64,000 nucleotides of DNA from JAJRQY01 sp965224435 (GCA_965224435.1 OZ245048.1:3844001-3908000), one strand, 5' to 3'; positions 8,595 through 15,492 are shown, counted from the first letter of the stretch. Translations and numbers: made by a program. The notes: generated by a model from the letters alone, not told the origin.

Positions 8595-8762
8595 CTGGTC
8601 CGTTGACCTCAACCAACCTCTATCGCCAGTGGATATGAGTCTGCTCGCGAGGTTGCCGAGAACCCTCCTCCGAGATGACCAGAGCAAGGTTGAGCGCTTG
8701 AACACCGAGCTACGCCTGATTGGTCGTTCCACAGAACAACCAAGGTCATACCACGATCATGC

Positions 8763-9194
8763 TCAGCTCGCTGAGGCCAGTCTCACGTCATAGTGAATCG
8801 TGAGGTCAAGAGCCTCAGCAATTTCCACCAAGCGGGCAAAGCTCACACCCGCGTAGTCACTGGCCTCGTAACGCTGAACTGCTTGTTCAGCAAGACCCAA
8901 CCGCTCGGCCAACTCGCGCTGAGTCAACCCTCGGGCTATTCGAGCACGAATCAGTGAAGTCGGAAACTCACTGATCCCCGTCGCCTCAATCAACGTCGCA
9001 TCATTCAACGCGTCATAGTCCGACAACTCAGCTTCAAAGTCACCCAGCGTCCCAAGCAGTGCTCCGAGTTGCATCTGGCGCATCTCCGGCGCCAAGCCCG
9101 CCGAGAGTGGGGCTTGTTCAAGCTCACTAATCGCCACACGGACCTCATCAGCCTTACTGCGCGTGATCTTGTACTGCCGTTCATTCTTAATCAT
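8763..9194 (-). CDS. XRE-family helix-turn-helix protein (probable antitoxin/regulator)
   Basis: 143 residues. An N-terminal helical extension starts MIKNERQYKITRSKADEVRV, and the C-terminal 65 residues form an XRE/cro HTH (ARIARGLTQRELAERLGLAE, AVQRYEASDYAGVSF). Proteins with this two-part layout are common HigA-like antitoxins or autorepressors. Its ATG overlaps the stop of the upstream nucleotidyltransferase-like gene by four bases (9191-9194), so translation is coupled. Toxin first, antitoxin second is the HigBA-like order. Confidence 0.82.
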   Translation of the reverse strand: MIKNERQYKITRSKADEVRVAISELEQAPLSAGLAPEMRQMQLGALLGTLGDFEAELSDYDALNDATLIEATGISEFPTSLIRARIARGLTQRELAERLGLAEQAVQRYEASDYAGVSFARLVEIAEALDLTIHYDVRLASAS

Positions 9195-9637
9195 GACTCA
9201 AACTCCTCGGTTTCCAGATCGACAACAACGATTCCCTTGACCCGCCCATCACGGTCCTGTTGGAAGAACTCCACGAAATAGGCCCCCGACCCAGCTTCGA
9301 CGATGTTGGGGAAGAACTCACACCCAAACTCAGACTTCTGCGCTGGCCGTCCAGGCGAGAGATCAAGCAACGCCGAGTGCAGCAGATCTCGCTCCACGCC
9401 GACCGGGTCATAGCAGCCATCAATATCTCCCGGGTGAGCTTTGGAAGTAACGAAACTCCCATCAATCCAAGCCCGCCGACAACCAGCCGCTCTCAGCGAT
9501 ACCAATGCTCGATGGCAACCATCCAACAAATGTCTGCGCCAATCGGACGTCCCAAAGGCAGCTTCGATTTCGTTCCATGGCGCGGGCCACTCCCCTGGGG
9601 GCAGTCGACCATCCACGAGATCAGGAATCATCAACAC
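9191..9637 (-). CDS. nucleotidyltransferase-fold protein (DUF6932-like), partner of the XRE gene
   Basis: 148 residues. The segment WIDGSFVTSKAHPGDIDGCY fits the GS-x(8-9)-DxD signature of minimal nucleotidyltransferases, with the two acidic residues needed for metal binding. The N-terminus (LVDGRLPPGEWPAPWNEIEA, FGTSDWRRHLL) matches proteins annotated as DUF6932, as far as I can recall. Such folds act as AMP- or CMP-transferring toxins in several toxin-antitoxin systems (MNT-HEPN, AbiE, MenAT). The four-base overlap with the XRE gene supports a two-gene module. Activity is inferred, not seen. Confidence 0.72.
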   Translation of the reverse strand: MLMIPDLVDGRLPPGEWPAPWNEIEAAFGTSDWRRHLLDGCHRALVSLRAAGCRRAWIDGSFVTSKAHPGDIDGCYDPVGVERDLLHSALLDLSPGRPAQKSEFGCEFFPNIVEAGSGAYFVEFFQQDRDGRVKGIVVVDLETEEFES

Positions 9638-9826
9638 AACATAACAGTTGTGTTAGCTATTGGGAAGGGTCAGATCTTCTTCAATGCTCTTGAGAGACCT
9701 GACATCCTGGCAACTATGGGCGAGGTGACCCCGCCCTCAGATACGAATCAATCATGACCGCTCTAGCCGTTGTCTCGACGCTGCCCGAGAGCACTTCCAC
9801 TGGCAAGCAGTAACAATGGGAGGAGA

Positions 9827-10702
9827 ATGAATGACAGATTCAAAGGCATCAGCCAGCCAGTGCCATCAGTCGACATCGGGGACGTTTCACGCGTCCTGCA
9901 GCGCGATTTCCCCAGTCACATTCTCAAGGCCGCACAGGGTGAGCTTGATGCTCTGACCGACACAACTGCCCGAACCGCGATTGCTGTGCTCAAACTTGCC
10001 AATGGCTCTTTGGACCGACTTCGTGAGGCCGTCCAATTATCCAACAAGGATGTCCGGGATGTGATCTCAAACGCCGAGTACTCGCGTTTCGTTTCGCTGA
10101 GCGCCCCCACCAACAGCGAGCGTTCATCCGCCATCAACGCAGACTGGGCTGAGTACTCAACCTGGCTCCAGGCCAAGGCTCCTTCGACCACCAGTCTCAA
10201 CTCGCTGCCTAAGCGTCCGTTCCGACGGGGCATTTGCGATGGTGATGATGTCTGGCCACTCAGCCTCAACGACGATGAACTGCTCCTCATCGCTGGCATC
10301 GATGCCGAGACGAAGAGGCTTGAGGGCGAGCCGCCAGCAGTGCTTCGAGTGAGTCTTGGGGGTACGCCGGTGTACTCACTCGCCGAGCGGGTCCGTCACT
10401 GGCAGGGTCTAGTTGAAGACACCGAGACGGCGAACAGTCTTCATCCTGGCGAATACATGACCGAACTCAACTGCCGGGATCTTGTCGAGTCGAACTTCGC
10501 ATCGTTTCCAAAAGACCTGCGCGGGAAGCTCTTGGCTGAGCTTTTGGACCCGCTTGATGAGCGGTTCAAACTCACAACACTCGATGATGGCGGCGTGGCC
10601 CTCGCACGAGAAGTCAAACTCGACGATGCCAGCATCCGTTCATGGCGGTGGGCTCGAAGGCCAATCACTCTCGGCAAACTGTGGGATCAGAATAACCGGT
10701 GA
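9827..10702 (+). CDS. hypothetical cytoplasmic protein, unknown family
   Basis: 291 residues from ATG 9827, chosen because GGGAGG lies just before it; an upstream start at 9770 adds unlikely sequence. No signal peptide or membrane segment. The N-terminal half is mainly helical (VLQRDFPSHILKAAQGELDA). A central stretch has tryptophans (NADWAEYSTWLQ) and an acidic patch (DGDDVWPLSLNDDELLLIAG). The C-terminus is again helical. It starts after a 189-bp gap from the divergent nucleotidyltransferase gene. Its GTGA overlap with the next small ORF suggests a two-gene unit. I do not recognise the fold. Confidence 0.7.
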   Translation: MNDRFKGISQPVPSVDIGDVSRVLQRDFPSHILKAAQGELDALTDTTARTAIAVLKLANGSLDRLREAVQLSNKDVRDVISNAEYSRFVSLSAPTNSERSSAINADWAEYSTWLQAKAPSTTSLNSLPKRPFRRGICDGDDVWPLSLNDDELLLIAGIDAETKRLEGEPPAVLRVSLGGTPVYSLAERVRHWQGLVEDTETANSLHPGEYMTELNCRDLVESNFASFPKDLRGKLLAELLDPLDERFKLTTLDDGGVALAREVKLDDASIRSWRWARRPITLGKLWDQNNR

Positions 10703-10854
10703 GCCAACTACGCCAAGCACTGCGGTTCCCCAGGTGGCGGGCCACGACCAAGTCGAACTGCTACGTGGTTGATCGGCTCGGCGATGTCCTTGCTATCCAG
10801 ATCACCGCACGGATCTACTTGACGCCAGTCGCTCAACCCACGTCACATTCGTGA
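10699..10854 (+). CDS. small overlapping ORF, 51 residues
   Basis: GTG at 10699 overlaps the TGA of the previous gene (GTGA), a normal sign of translational coupling. The product reads MSQLRQALRFPRWRATTKSN and ends with a plausible strand (VLAIQITARIYL). It is basic and soluble. It stops at 10854, directly before a perfect 7-bp hairpin (10855-10872). No family recognised. The overlap is the main evidence. Confidence 0.45.
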   Translation: MSQLRQALRFPRWRATTKSNCYVVDRLGDVLAIQITARIYLTPVAQPTSHS

Positions 10855-10903
10855 TGCTGTCTATCGACAGCAACCGAGCAATGCCCTGACCACCACCCGT
10901 GAG

Positions 10904-10912
10904 TTATCCACA
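10904..10912 (+). promoter_or_regulatory. DnaA box (TTATCCACA)
   Basis: Exact consensus nonamer for DnaA. A second exact copy lies 294 bp downstream in the same orientation. Confidence 0.5.
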
Positions 10913-11050
10913 GCATCGGAAACGCACGGGAGCCCGACATCATCTGCAGAGTGAATCTGGCCATCGAGTGCCTCACGCAGCAACCGCAGGCCACGCAACC
11001 GCCCAGAACCTGGCACTACTTTTCTGCCATCATCTCGTGGACAAACGCTT

Positions 11051-11074
11051 GCAGGTTCCGTTTCCGGAACCTGC
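11051..11074. repeat. perfect inverted repeat / hairpin
   Basis: GCAGGTTCCG, a 4-base loop TTTC, then CGGAACCTGC. No T run follows on either strand, so a simple intrinsic terminator is unlikely. It lies between two DnaA boxes and may be an operator or an origin element. Confidence 0.5.
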
Positions 11075-11197
11075 GACGACCAATTTCACCTACTCGAGCA
11101 ACCCAGCGAGGATCCGGCTGCCACGTGAGCCAAAACCTCGAGGCAGTGAGCCGTAGCCGGAGGATTTCAGGGTCGCCTCCTTAGCTGTCGTTGCGAG

Positions 11198-11206
11198 TTA
11201 TCCACA
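11198..11206 (+). promoter_or_regulatory. DnaA box (TTATCCACA)
   Basis: Second exact DnaA consensus in the same noncoding stretch of the island, inside the longer match GAGTTATCCACA shared with the first copy. Confidence 0.5.
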
Positions 11207-11257
11207 AACGACCAATACTTCGGCTTCCACCCACGGCAACCACTGAATTGCCGCAGA

Positions 11258-11893
11258 TCACTCCAGCTTGACCGACCATGTGGTCGGTCGAACCACATCA
11301 CCAAACTCAGTGGGAACAATCGGCGGAAACTGACTCCTGATGTAGCTGGAACGCCTCACGTGAAAAGCCCTGTTCCCCGAAGCCTGCACGAGCGCATCGC
11401 CAGCACCCTCTCCCCTTCCCGTCCCAAGAGGTGGCTTAACAATCACAACCTTCTTCCCGAGACCAACCACCTCCCGAACCGCGGGCGTCAGGTCAGTGTC
11501 CCTAGTCATGAGGAACAGCGTGTCGATCTCGTTGTTCACGCTCCGGCGGAACATGGCCAGCGCCAGAGCCACATCGGACTCTTTCTCCTGTTGCCGCTTC
11601 CAACGATTCCCACACTCTGCGCATTTCGTTGGCCTTCGCTCCATCTTGCCAAAGTGAGCAGTCACCAAATCGCACGTACCCAGGGCCTTCATGTATGCCT
11701 CTTGGCGTCTACGACTGTCATGAAGGCCTGACCAGGCCGTTAAGTAGTCGACCGACACAAGTTCCTGGCTGGGCATCAGGATGTCCTCGAACAGCGACTG
11801 GTAGTTCAGCCAGAGATATTGCCGCCATTGTTTTCGTATCATCCCGTAGTACACGTTGTACCCGTCGATGAAGACGCCAACCCGCTCAGTCAT
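11258..11893 (-). CDS. NYN-domain (PIN-like) ribonuclease, LabA/DUF88 family
   Basis: 211 residues. The start RVGVFIDGYNVYYG holds the first catalytic Asp of NYN nucleases. KESDVALALAMFRRS and LFLMTRDTDLTPAVREVV supply the later acidic residues and the typical Rossmann-like strand order. Between them lies a CxxC pair (TKCAECGNRW) that may bind zinc in an insertion. The family cuts RNA with a metal-dependent PIN-like site. A strong terminator hairpin (about 11992-12030) lies upstream of its start and belongs to another unit. Location in an island with other toxin-like genes suggests a defence or RNA-decay role, which is inference. Confidence 0.85.
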   Translation of the reverse strand: MTERVGVFIDGYNVYYGMIRKQWRQYLWLNYQSLFEDILMPSQELVSVDYLTAWSGLHDSRRRQEAYMKALGTCDLVTAHFGKMERRPTKCAECGNRWKRQQEKESDVALALAMFRRSVNNEIDTLFLMTRDTDLTPAVREVVGLGKKVVIVKPPLGTGRGEGAGDALVQASGNRAFHVRRSSYIRSQFPPIVPTEFGDVVRPTTWSVKLE

Positions 11894-11991
11894 TCAATCA
11901 GGCTAAGCAGCAACCATCCCGATTGCTGGACACCGGCCGATTGGCTATGATGAAGAAATACCACACTGCATCTTGAGGATGCAGAACCAGC

Positions 11992-12030
11992 ACCCGCCGT
12001 TGCTTGCAACGGCGGGTTTGCTTCTTTTAG
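11992..12030 (-). terminator. Rho-independent-type hairpin (strand uncertain)
   Basis: CCCGCCGTTG, loop CTTG, CAACGGCGGG, followed on the plus strand by TTTGCTTCTTTT. The T-rich tail is on the plus strand, so it would stop plus-strand transcripts best. On the minus strand it lies downstream of the old integrase remnant. The corresponding sequence is missing next to the intact integrase. Confidence 0.7.
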
Positions 12031-12057
12031 ACCCCCGCTCAAGACAACGGCGACCTA

Positions 12058-12125
12058 GCTTCCCTCGCCAAGTACCCGGTCGATCATCGTGTTCGACGCC
12101 ACCTCATCACCCGTCAAGGCACCAG
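12058..12125 (-). pseudogene. 3' remnant of a second tyrosine integrase gene
   Basis: On the minus strand this encodes AGALTGDEVASNTMIDRVLG and the final residues EGS plus stop. It is nearly the same as the C-terminus of the intact integrase (GALTGDEVASNTMIDRVLGE). Upstream of 12125 the similarity stops abruptly, so only the tail remains. Confidence 0.8.
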
Positions 12126-12210
12126 CGCAGTCAGTCGGAGTTAGTGGAGGCCGCAGAGCGCCTACTCGACTCCGCCAACCGAACGTGAGCGCTATGGGGA
12201 TGGGTCAAGG

Positions 12211-12438
12211 TCACACAACTCTTGGCTCACCGCTGTGTTTGGTTGTCGACACCTCATCGTCGATCCAGACCGAGATCTCAACCTGATAGTCTTCGGACGA
12301 CACATGCACATGATGGCCTGGGAACGGGGCTTCGAGCAGACCTGTGAGCGCGTCTCGCAGCTCGGCAGCCTCGGCCGTTGTCAGCCGAAGCTCAACAAGG
12401 TTCAGACGCTGTCCGTGATCAGGGTCCTGAATCTCCAT
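12211..12438 (-). CDS. small hypothetical protein (75 residues)
   Basis: ATG 12438 is preceded by a strong GGAGG (in CGGAGGAGC) at normal spacing, which supports it as a real gene. The product (starting MEIQDPDHGQRLNLVELRLT) has a helix TTAEAAELRDALTGLLEAP and two short strands (HHVHVSSEDYQVEISVWI), a compact alpha/beta protein without membrane segments. No family recognised. It follows the frameshifted gene at 12547-12748 on the same strand with a 108-bp gap. Confidence 0.6.
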   Translation of the reverse strand: MEIQDPDHGQRLNLVELRLTTAEAAELRDALTGLLEAPFPGHHVHVSSEDYQVEISVWIDDEVSTTKHSGEPRVV

Positions 12439-12546
12439 AGAAGAAAGCTCCTCCGTTGTCTGACTGGCAGGGCTTGCCAGCCCCCAATTCGACTAGGTCA
12501 AGCGTGGAACTCAGACAGAAATCGTACGACTCGCCAGGGTACCGGT

Positions 12547-12748
12547 TCAACGAAGGTTGACCCATACACGCTTGACCTCCCCCGTCCTAGCGCTCACGGT
12601 GACGACGACGTCCCCCGCGGTGATCGGCCTTGGTCCATACACGGAAACTCAACAGGCCCCGCCTCACCTTGACCGGTTCCTCAAAGGGAAAGCCCCTCGC
12701 ATCGCAAGCCTGCTCAGCGACCTCAAGCGCTTGTTGCCGGGAAATCAC
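12547..12748 (-). pseudogene. small PepSY/YegP-like protein gene broken by a one-base frameshift
   Basis: Starting at GTG 12748 (GGAGG six bases upstream) the frame reads VISRQQALEVAEQACDARGF, then VRRGLLSFRVWTKADHRGG. In another frame it continues VVVTVSARTGEVKRVWVNLR and stops at 12547. Joined, these give a 66-residue protein of a familiar small type (helix, basic strand, then a TGEV-type hairpin). The frame changes at a run of five G on the minus strand; four would restore it. It is either a true mutation or a homopolymer sequencing error. As it stands the product runs on to a different stop at 12587. Confidence 0.65.
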
Positions 12749-12855
12749 GTCAGCCTCCAAACAGGGGCCTCGTAGCCCAGGCAACCCGCCGAGCCCACTC
12801 CTGCCGTCTCCAAAGCTAGCGCACCCTGAGCCGCGAGCTGGCCCTGAGCGGGAAC

Positions 12856-12940
12856 CCCAGGCGGCATCGATCTCGGAGATCGACTTGCTCGTCCCGTCAG
12901 CCATCAAGACTTCGGTGTCCCCAGAGAAAGAACGACTTGG
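12856..12940 (-). pseudogene. possible fragment of a Hint/polymorphic-toxin region
   Basis: On the minus strand, in a frame not open far in either direction, the sequence reads SFSGDTEVLMADGTSKSISE followed by IDAAWG. This looks like the beginning of Hint (intein-like) domains in Rhs and other polymorphic toxins, where a similar PGTxVLMADGTxKPIEEI segment is typical. Neither the rest of the domain nor the toxin body is present. It is short, so the call is tentative. Confidence 0.4.
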
Positions 12941-13074
12941 GCACCGAGATAGAAGTCAGTCGCGCCACGGAGCCGAGGATTCGCGAGGATCTGTTGAAGC
13001 TCCCGATTCGCAGCTCGACGTCGAACGGGCCGAGAAATGACTCGTTGATAGGGCACGGTCGAGGTCCAAACCAC

Positions 13075-13389
13075 CTAGGTCGAATCGAGTCCTTCCGCCG
13101 TTCCAGGTTGATTGGTAGAGCCACTGGACCCACCGGCCAACGACCTTGAGCGAACATCTTTCGCAACAAACCTGAGCGTGGCTGAAAGACTGCGCTCATC
13201 GACGTAGGGGGTCGTTCCGCTGGGAACAAACATTGCTAAGGCCTCGGACGCCTCATCGAACCAAGGTTCGTCTTGGAAGCACTCGACGACTATCCCTTCA
13301 ATATCAGCAGCGAGAGCCTTCAAGAGACCGTCGCCACAGATAAACCGGTCGATGAGTTCGACGAGATCTTGCGAGTCCCGTTGGTTCAT
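13075..13389 (-). CDS. small hypothetical protein, possible immunity protein
   Basis: 104 residues. It begins MNQRDSQDLVELIDRFICGD and is acidic and helical, with VVECFQDEPWFDEASEALAM and FVPSGTTPYVDERSL. Its ATG overlaps the stop of the upstream reading frame by four bases (13386-13389), the arrangement expected of an immunity gene behind a toxin C-terminus. No family is recognised with certainty. The last 20 residues are low complexity. Confidence 0.55.
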   Translation of the reverse strand: MNQRDSQDLVELIDRFICGDGLLKALAADIEGIVVECFQDEPWFDEASEALAMFVPSGTTPYVDERSLSATLRFVAKDVRSRSLAGGSSGSTNQPGTAEGLDST

Positions 13390-13562
13390 TTCGGCACCAG
13401 CACATTCACGATGTGGTTCCCGGTTTGAGCGTCAAGGACCGGGGTGAGTGCCATCGAATACTGCGACGGCCTATCGACCATCGGGTCATCACTCTCGACT
13501 CCATCCCACGTAGCACACCACCCGAGAGTAGGGCACCACAAAGCCGATGGCTGGGTATTCGT
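13386..13562 (-). pseudogene. truncated reading frame upstream of the possible immunity gene
   Basis: The frame ends in VDRPSQYSMALTPVLDAQTG followed by NHIVNVLVPK and stops at 13386, overlapping the next gene. Its 5' side is cut at 13563, where the duplicated integrase-flanking repeat begins, so the original N-terminus has been replaced. No ATG with a ribosome-binding site is present. It may be the C-terminal end of a toxin that lost its body in the recombination event. This is inference from position only. Confidence 0.4.
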
Positions 13563-13702
13563 CGATTGGCTATGATGAAGGAATACCACACTGCATCTTG
13601 AGGATCCAGAACCAGCACCCCAGGACAACGGCTGCCTAGCTTCCCTCGCCAAGCACCCGGTCAATCATGGTGTTCGACGCCACCTCATCACCCGTCAACG
13701 CA
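13563..13702. repeat. duplicated integrase 3'-end segment, copy 2
   Basis: Copy of 11938-12125 located at and just beyond the 3' end of the intact integrase. It lacks the terminator hairpin found in copy 1. Together the two copies bracket the 1.6-kb stretch of broken or orphan genes from 12.1 to 13.56 kb. Confidence 0.8.
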
Positions 13703-14940
13703 CCAACATAGGTTGACACCAGCACCTCCACTGAATGCCCCAACCTCCGGGCAGCCTCACCCAACGGCACCCCAGCACCCAACCACGTCGTCGCAGCAGC
13801 ATGCCGACAGTCATACAACCGCAACGGCTCCTCACCAATCACTTTGAGTGCCCGATGCCAACTACGACCCCAATTCGACGCCGTCGGCATCCGACCATTC
13901 CTCGTCCGAAACAACAAATCCCCATCGACGAACTCGTGCTCATCGAGCCATGCCGTCAAAGCAGCTACCAACACGGGCGGGATCGGCACGTCTCTGGGAC
14001 CGGTCTTCGGCTCCCCCGACTCATCGAACGAGATGTCGGCTTCGGTCACCGCCATTGAACCCCAACCGGTTTCTGGCAACGTCAAGGCTCGCTTCCGGAG
14101 CATCACCACCTCCGAAGGACGCAACCCTCCGTAATACAACACCGACGTCATCAACCGATACGTCCTACTCGCAGGCTGATGTGTTTCCATCGCCGCTAAC
14201 GCCTTAGCCATCGTCACCGGATCCGGCAACAACTTCACATCCACACTCTTCTTCACTTTGCGGATCTTGCGGTTGTTGGCACCCCGTACTGGTGGTGGCC
14301 AAGGATCAGACTCCAACAGCTCCAAATCCACTGCCCGACGAACACACGAGTGAGCAACCGTCCGATACTTACTCGCCGTCCCCGCCCCCAAAGGCTGACC
14401 ATTCACCCCGAGACCCAGGTCCTGTTCGGCCCCAGCCAAAGCCCGACGGTTCAGATTACCCAACCGCCAACACCACCGATCCATCCAATCCTCAAAGCCC
14501 TCATCCAACTCAGCATCCGGCCGCAAAGCCTTGATCAGGTACTGGCGCAAACCATGCGGCTCCGGCGCCTTCTCCCCAACCACCAACGGCACGAACCGCG
14601 ACAAAGCTTGCACCGCCGAATCCCGCGTCCTTGGCTGCCACTCCGGCCACTGCTCCGCCAACCAACGCCTCACCCAAACATGAAACCCAATATCCGCCGC
14701 CGCAACCGACCACGACACAGGTTCACCACCAGCCGCATCAAACGGCAAACCATCACGCTGCGCCACCAACAAACGCGACCGATAATGATCGGCTTCCTGC
14801 CGAGTCCGGAAACCACGCTGGAACTTCTTGACCGCCACCTTCCAACGCACAATCCACGGCCGGGCATAACGTGTGTTGGCTCGCCGGTCCTGCACACCCC
14901 AGATCACCACGTCCGGTCGTTGACCCAAATGTGTACTCAC
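13636..14940 (-). CDS. int: tyrosine recombinase (integrase) of the island
   Basis: 434 residues from GTG 14940, which follows AGGGAGG. A TTG at 14964 overlaps that ribosome-binding site and is less likely. The N-terminal half contains an AP2-like arm-binding region (KKFQRGFRTRQEADHYRSRL) and a core-binding SAM-like domain. The catalytic domain shows YYGGLRPSEVVML (first Arg), LRLYDCRHAAATTWL (box II Arg-His), RRLGHSVEVLVSTYVG (His and the nucleophilic Tyr), with Tyr replacing the first His of HxxR as in many actinobacterial phage-type integrases. It should catalyse site-specific exchange at tRNA-Arg(CCT). It faces into the island beside attR. Confidence 0.92.
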   Translation of the reverse strand: MSTHLGQRPDVVIWGVQDRRANTRYARPWIVRWKVAVKKFQRGFRTRQEADHYRSRLLVAQRDGLPFDAAGGEPVSWSVAAADIGFHVWVRRWLAEQWPEWQPRTRDSAVQALSRFVPLVVGEKAPEPHGLRQYLIKALRPDAELDEGFEDWMDRWCWRLGNLNRRALAGAEQDLGLGVNGQPLGAGTASKYRTVAHSCVRRAVDLELLESDPWPPPVRGANNRKIRKVKKSVDVKLLPDPVTMAKALAAMETHQPASRTYRLMTSVLYYGGLRPSEVVMLRKRALTLPETGWGSMAVTEADISFDESGEPKTGPRDVPIPPVLVAALTAWLDEHEFVDGDLLFRTRNGRMPTASNWGRSWHRALKVIGEEPLRLYDCRHAAATTWLGAGVPLGEAARRLGHSVEVLVSTYVGALTGDEVASNTMIDRVLGEGS

Positions 14941-14972
14941 AACCCTGCCCGCCTCCCTAAACAAGTCCCGAT

Positions 14973-14995
14973 CTGTGGGTACTGTGTGGGTACAA
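14973..14995 (+). promoter_or_regulatory. putative arm-type integrase binding site, right end
   Basis: Identical 23-base partner of 4919-4941, 57 bp inside the right attachment repeat and 33 bp upstream of the integrase start codon. Its position inside the probable integrase promoter suggests that the recombinase could repress its own gene when bound here; that part is inference. Confidence 0.6.
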
Positions 14996-15052
14996 CCCTA
15001 ACACCAGAATGATCGCAGGATCCTAACCAGGGTTTATAGAGAGTTAGTCACA

Positions 15053-15113
15053 TGGTTTCCTAAACCATGTGCGGCAGTTCGATTCTGCCCGGGGGCACAA
15101 GTCGATTTAGCGC
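15053..15113 (+). repeat. attR direct repeat (displaced tRNA-Arg 3' fragment)
   Basis: Second copy of the attachment repeat, holding the anticodon-loop-to-3'-end part of tRNA-Arg without any 5' half, so it cannot make a tRNA. It marks the right junction of the island. Chromosomal sequence resumes with the gene ending at 15142. Confidence 0.92.
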
Positions 15114-15141
15114 TTAGCGATGTCAATATCGATGAGGGCAG

Positions 15142-15492
15142 TCAGACAGACAAGGTCTTCTTCCAGGCCTTGCCAGCCTTGCGTCCTGTTCCAATCGACG
15201 CCGCTCCGGTGAATTGGTCGTAGTAGGTCGGCAGCTTGGTGTTTTGAGGCTGAACGAACGAGATCCGGTATTTCTGACCCTCTGCCACAAATGTGCATCC
15301 GCCGGAGAACTGATAGGCCGGGAACTTTACATCCGAGACCTCCGCTACCTGAACCGAGAAGGCAGGCACTGGTTGGTCATCATCGTTGAACCTACTCAGG
15401 GTGACGTAGCCACCCTCATGGCTTAGTAGGGCCGGATCGCTTCCTGTGACTCCGGACAGAATCCAAACCTTGCTCTTAGTTTGATCGCTCAC
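15142..15492 (-). CDS. hypothetical small protein
   Basis: 116 residues from a GTG at 15492 with a strong GGAGGG six bases upstream. The sequence begins MSDQTKSKVWILSGVTGSDP and is beta-rich (YVTLSRFNDD, FSVQVAEVSDVKFPAYQFSG, KYRISFVQP), ending in a basic tail (GRKAGKAWKKTL). The shape recalls small PH-like domains, but I cannot assign it. It lies just outside the island's right end, so it was probably the original downstream neighbour of tRNA-Arg. Confidence 0.65.
   Translation of the reverse strand: MSDQTKSKVWILSGVTGSDPALLSHEGGYVTLSRFNDDDQPVPAFSVQVAEVSDVKFPAYQFSGGCTFVAEGQKYRISFVQPQNTKLPTYYDQFTGAASIGTGRKAGKAWKKTLSV

Larger units (their letters stand above)
10855..11257. other. noncoding stretch with two DnaA boxes and inverted repeats
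   Basis: 403 bases with no convincing gene between convergent units. It contains a hairpin TGCTGTC/GACAGCA (10855-10872), two perfect TTATCCACA boxes in the same orientation (10904-10912 and 11198-11206) and a perfect 10-bp inverted repeat (11051-11074). Open frames here look unlike proteins. Confidence 0.5.
11938..12125. repeat. duplicated integrase 3'-end segment, copy 1
   Basis: 11938-11995 matches 13563-13620 with two differences in 58 bases. 12040-12125 matches 13621-13702 with scattered differences. A 43-bp stretch carrying a terminator hairpin (about 11996-12038) is present only in this copy. The second part is the last 23 codons of an integrase closely related to the intact one. Confidence 0.8.
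4778..15101. mobile_element. integrative genomic island inserted in tRNA-Arg(CCT)
   Basis: A 10.3-kb segment begins in the 3' half of tRNA-Arg and ends at a perfect 49-bp copy of that tRNA 3' end. A tyrosine recombinase lies just inside the right end and points inward. Paired 23-bp repeats near both ends look like arm-type integrase sites. Cargo is made of accessory genes only: a RES-domain protein, a nucleotidyltransferase/XRE pair, a NYN nuclease, DUF2510 and DUF4214 proteins, and toxin/immunity-like fragments. No conjugation, capsid or relaxase gene is visible, so it is best called an integrative island or mobilisable remnant rather than a prophage or ICE. Confidence 0.88.

Noticed and set aside
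12897..13229. 110-codon minus-strand ORF overlapping the possible immunity gene
   Set aside because: Overlaps the 13075-13389 gene in another frame and has no ribosome-binding site or plausible protein character.
15053..15101. Second tRNA-Arg gene at the island's right end
   Set aside because: Only the anticodon-loop-to-3' half is present; without the acceptor 5' strand and D arm it cannot fold as a tRNA, so it is attR.
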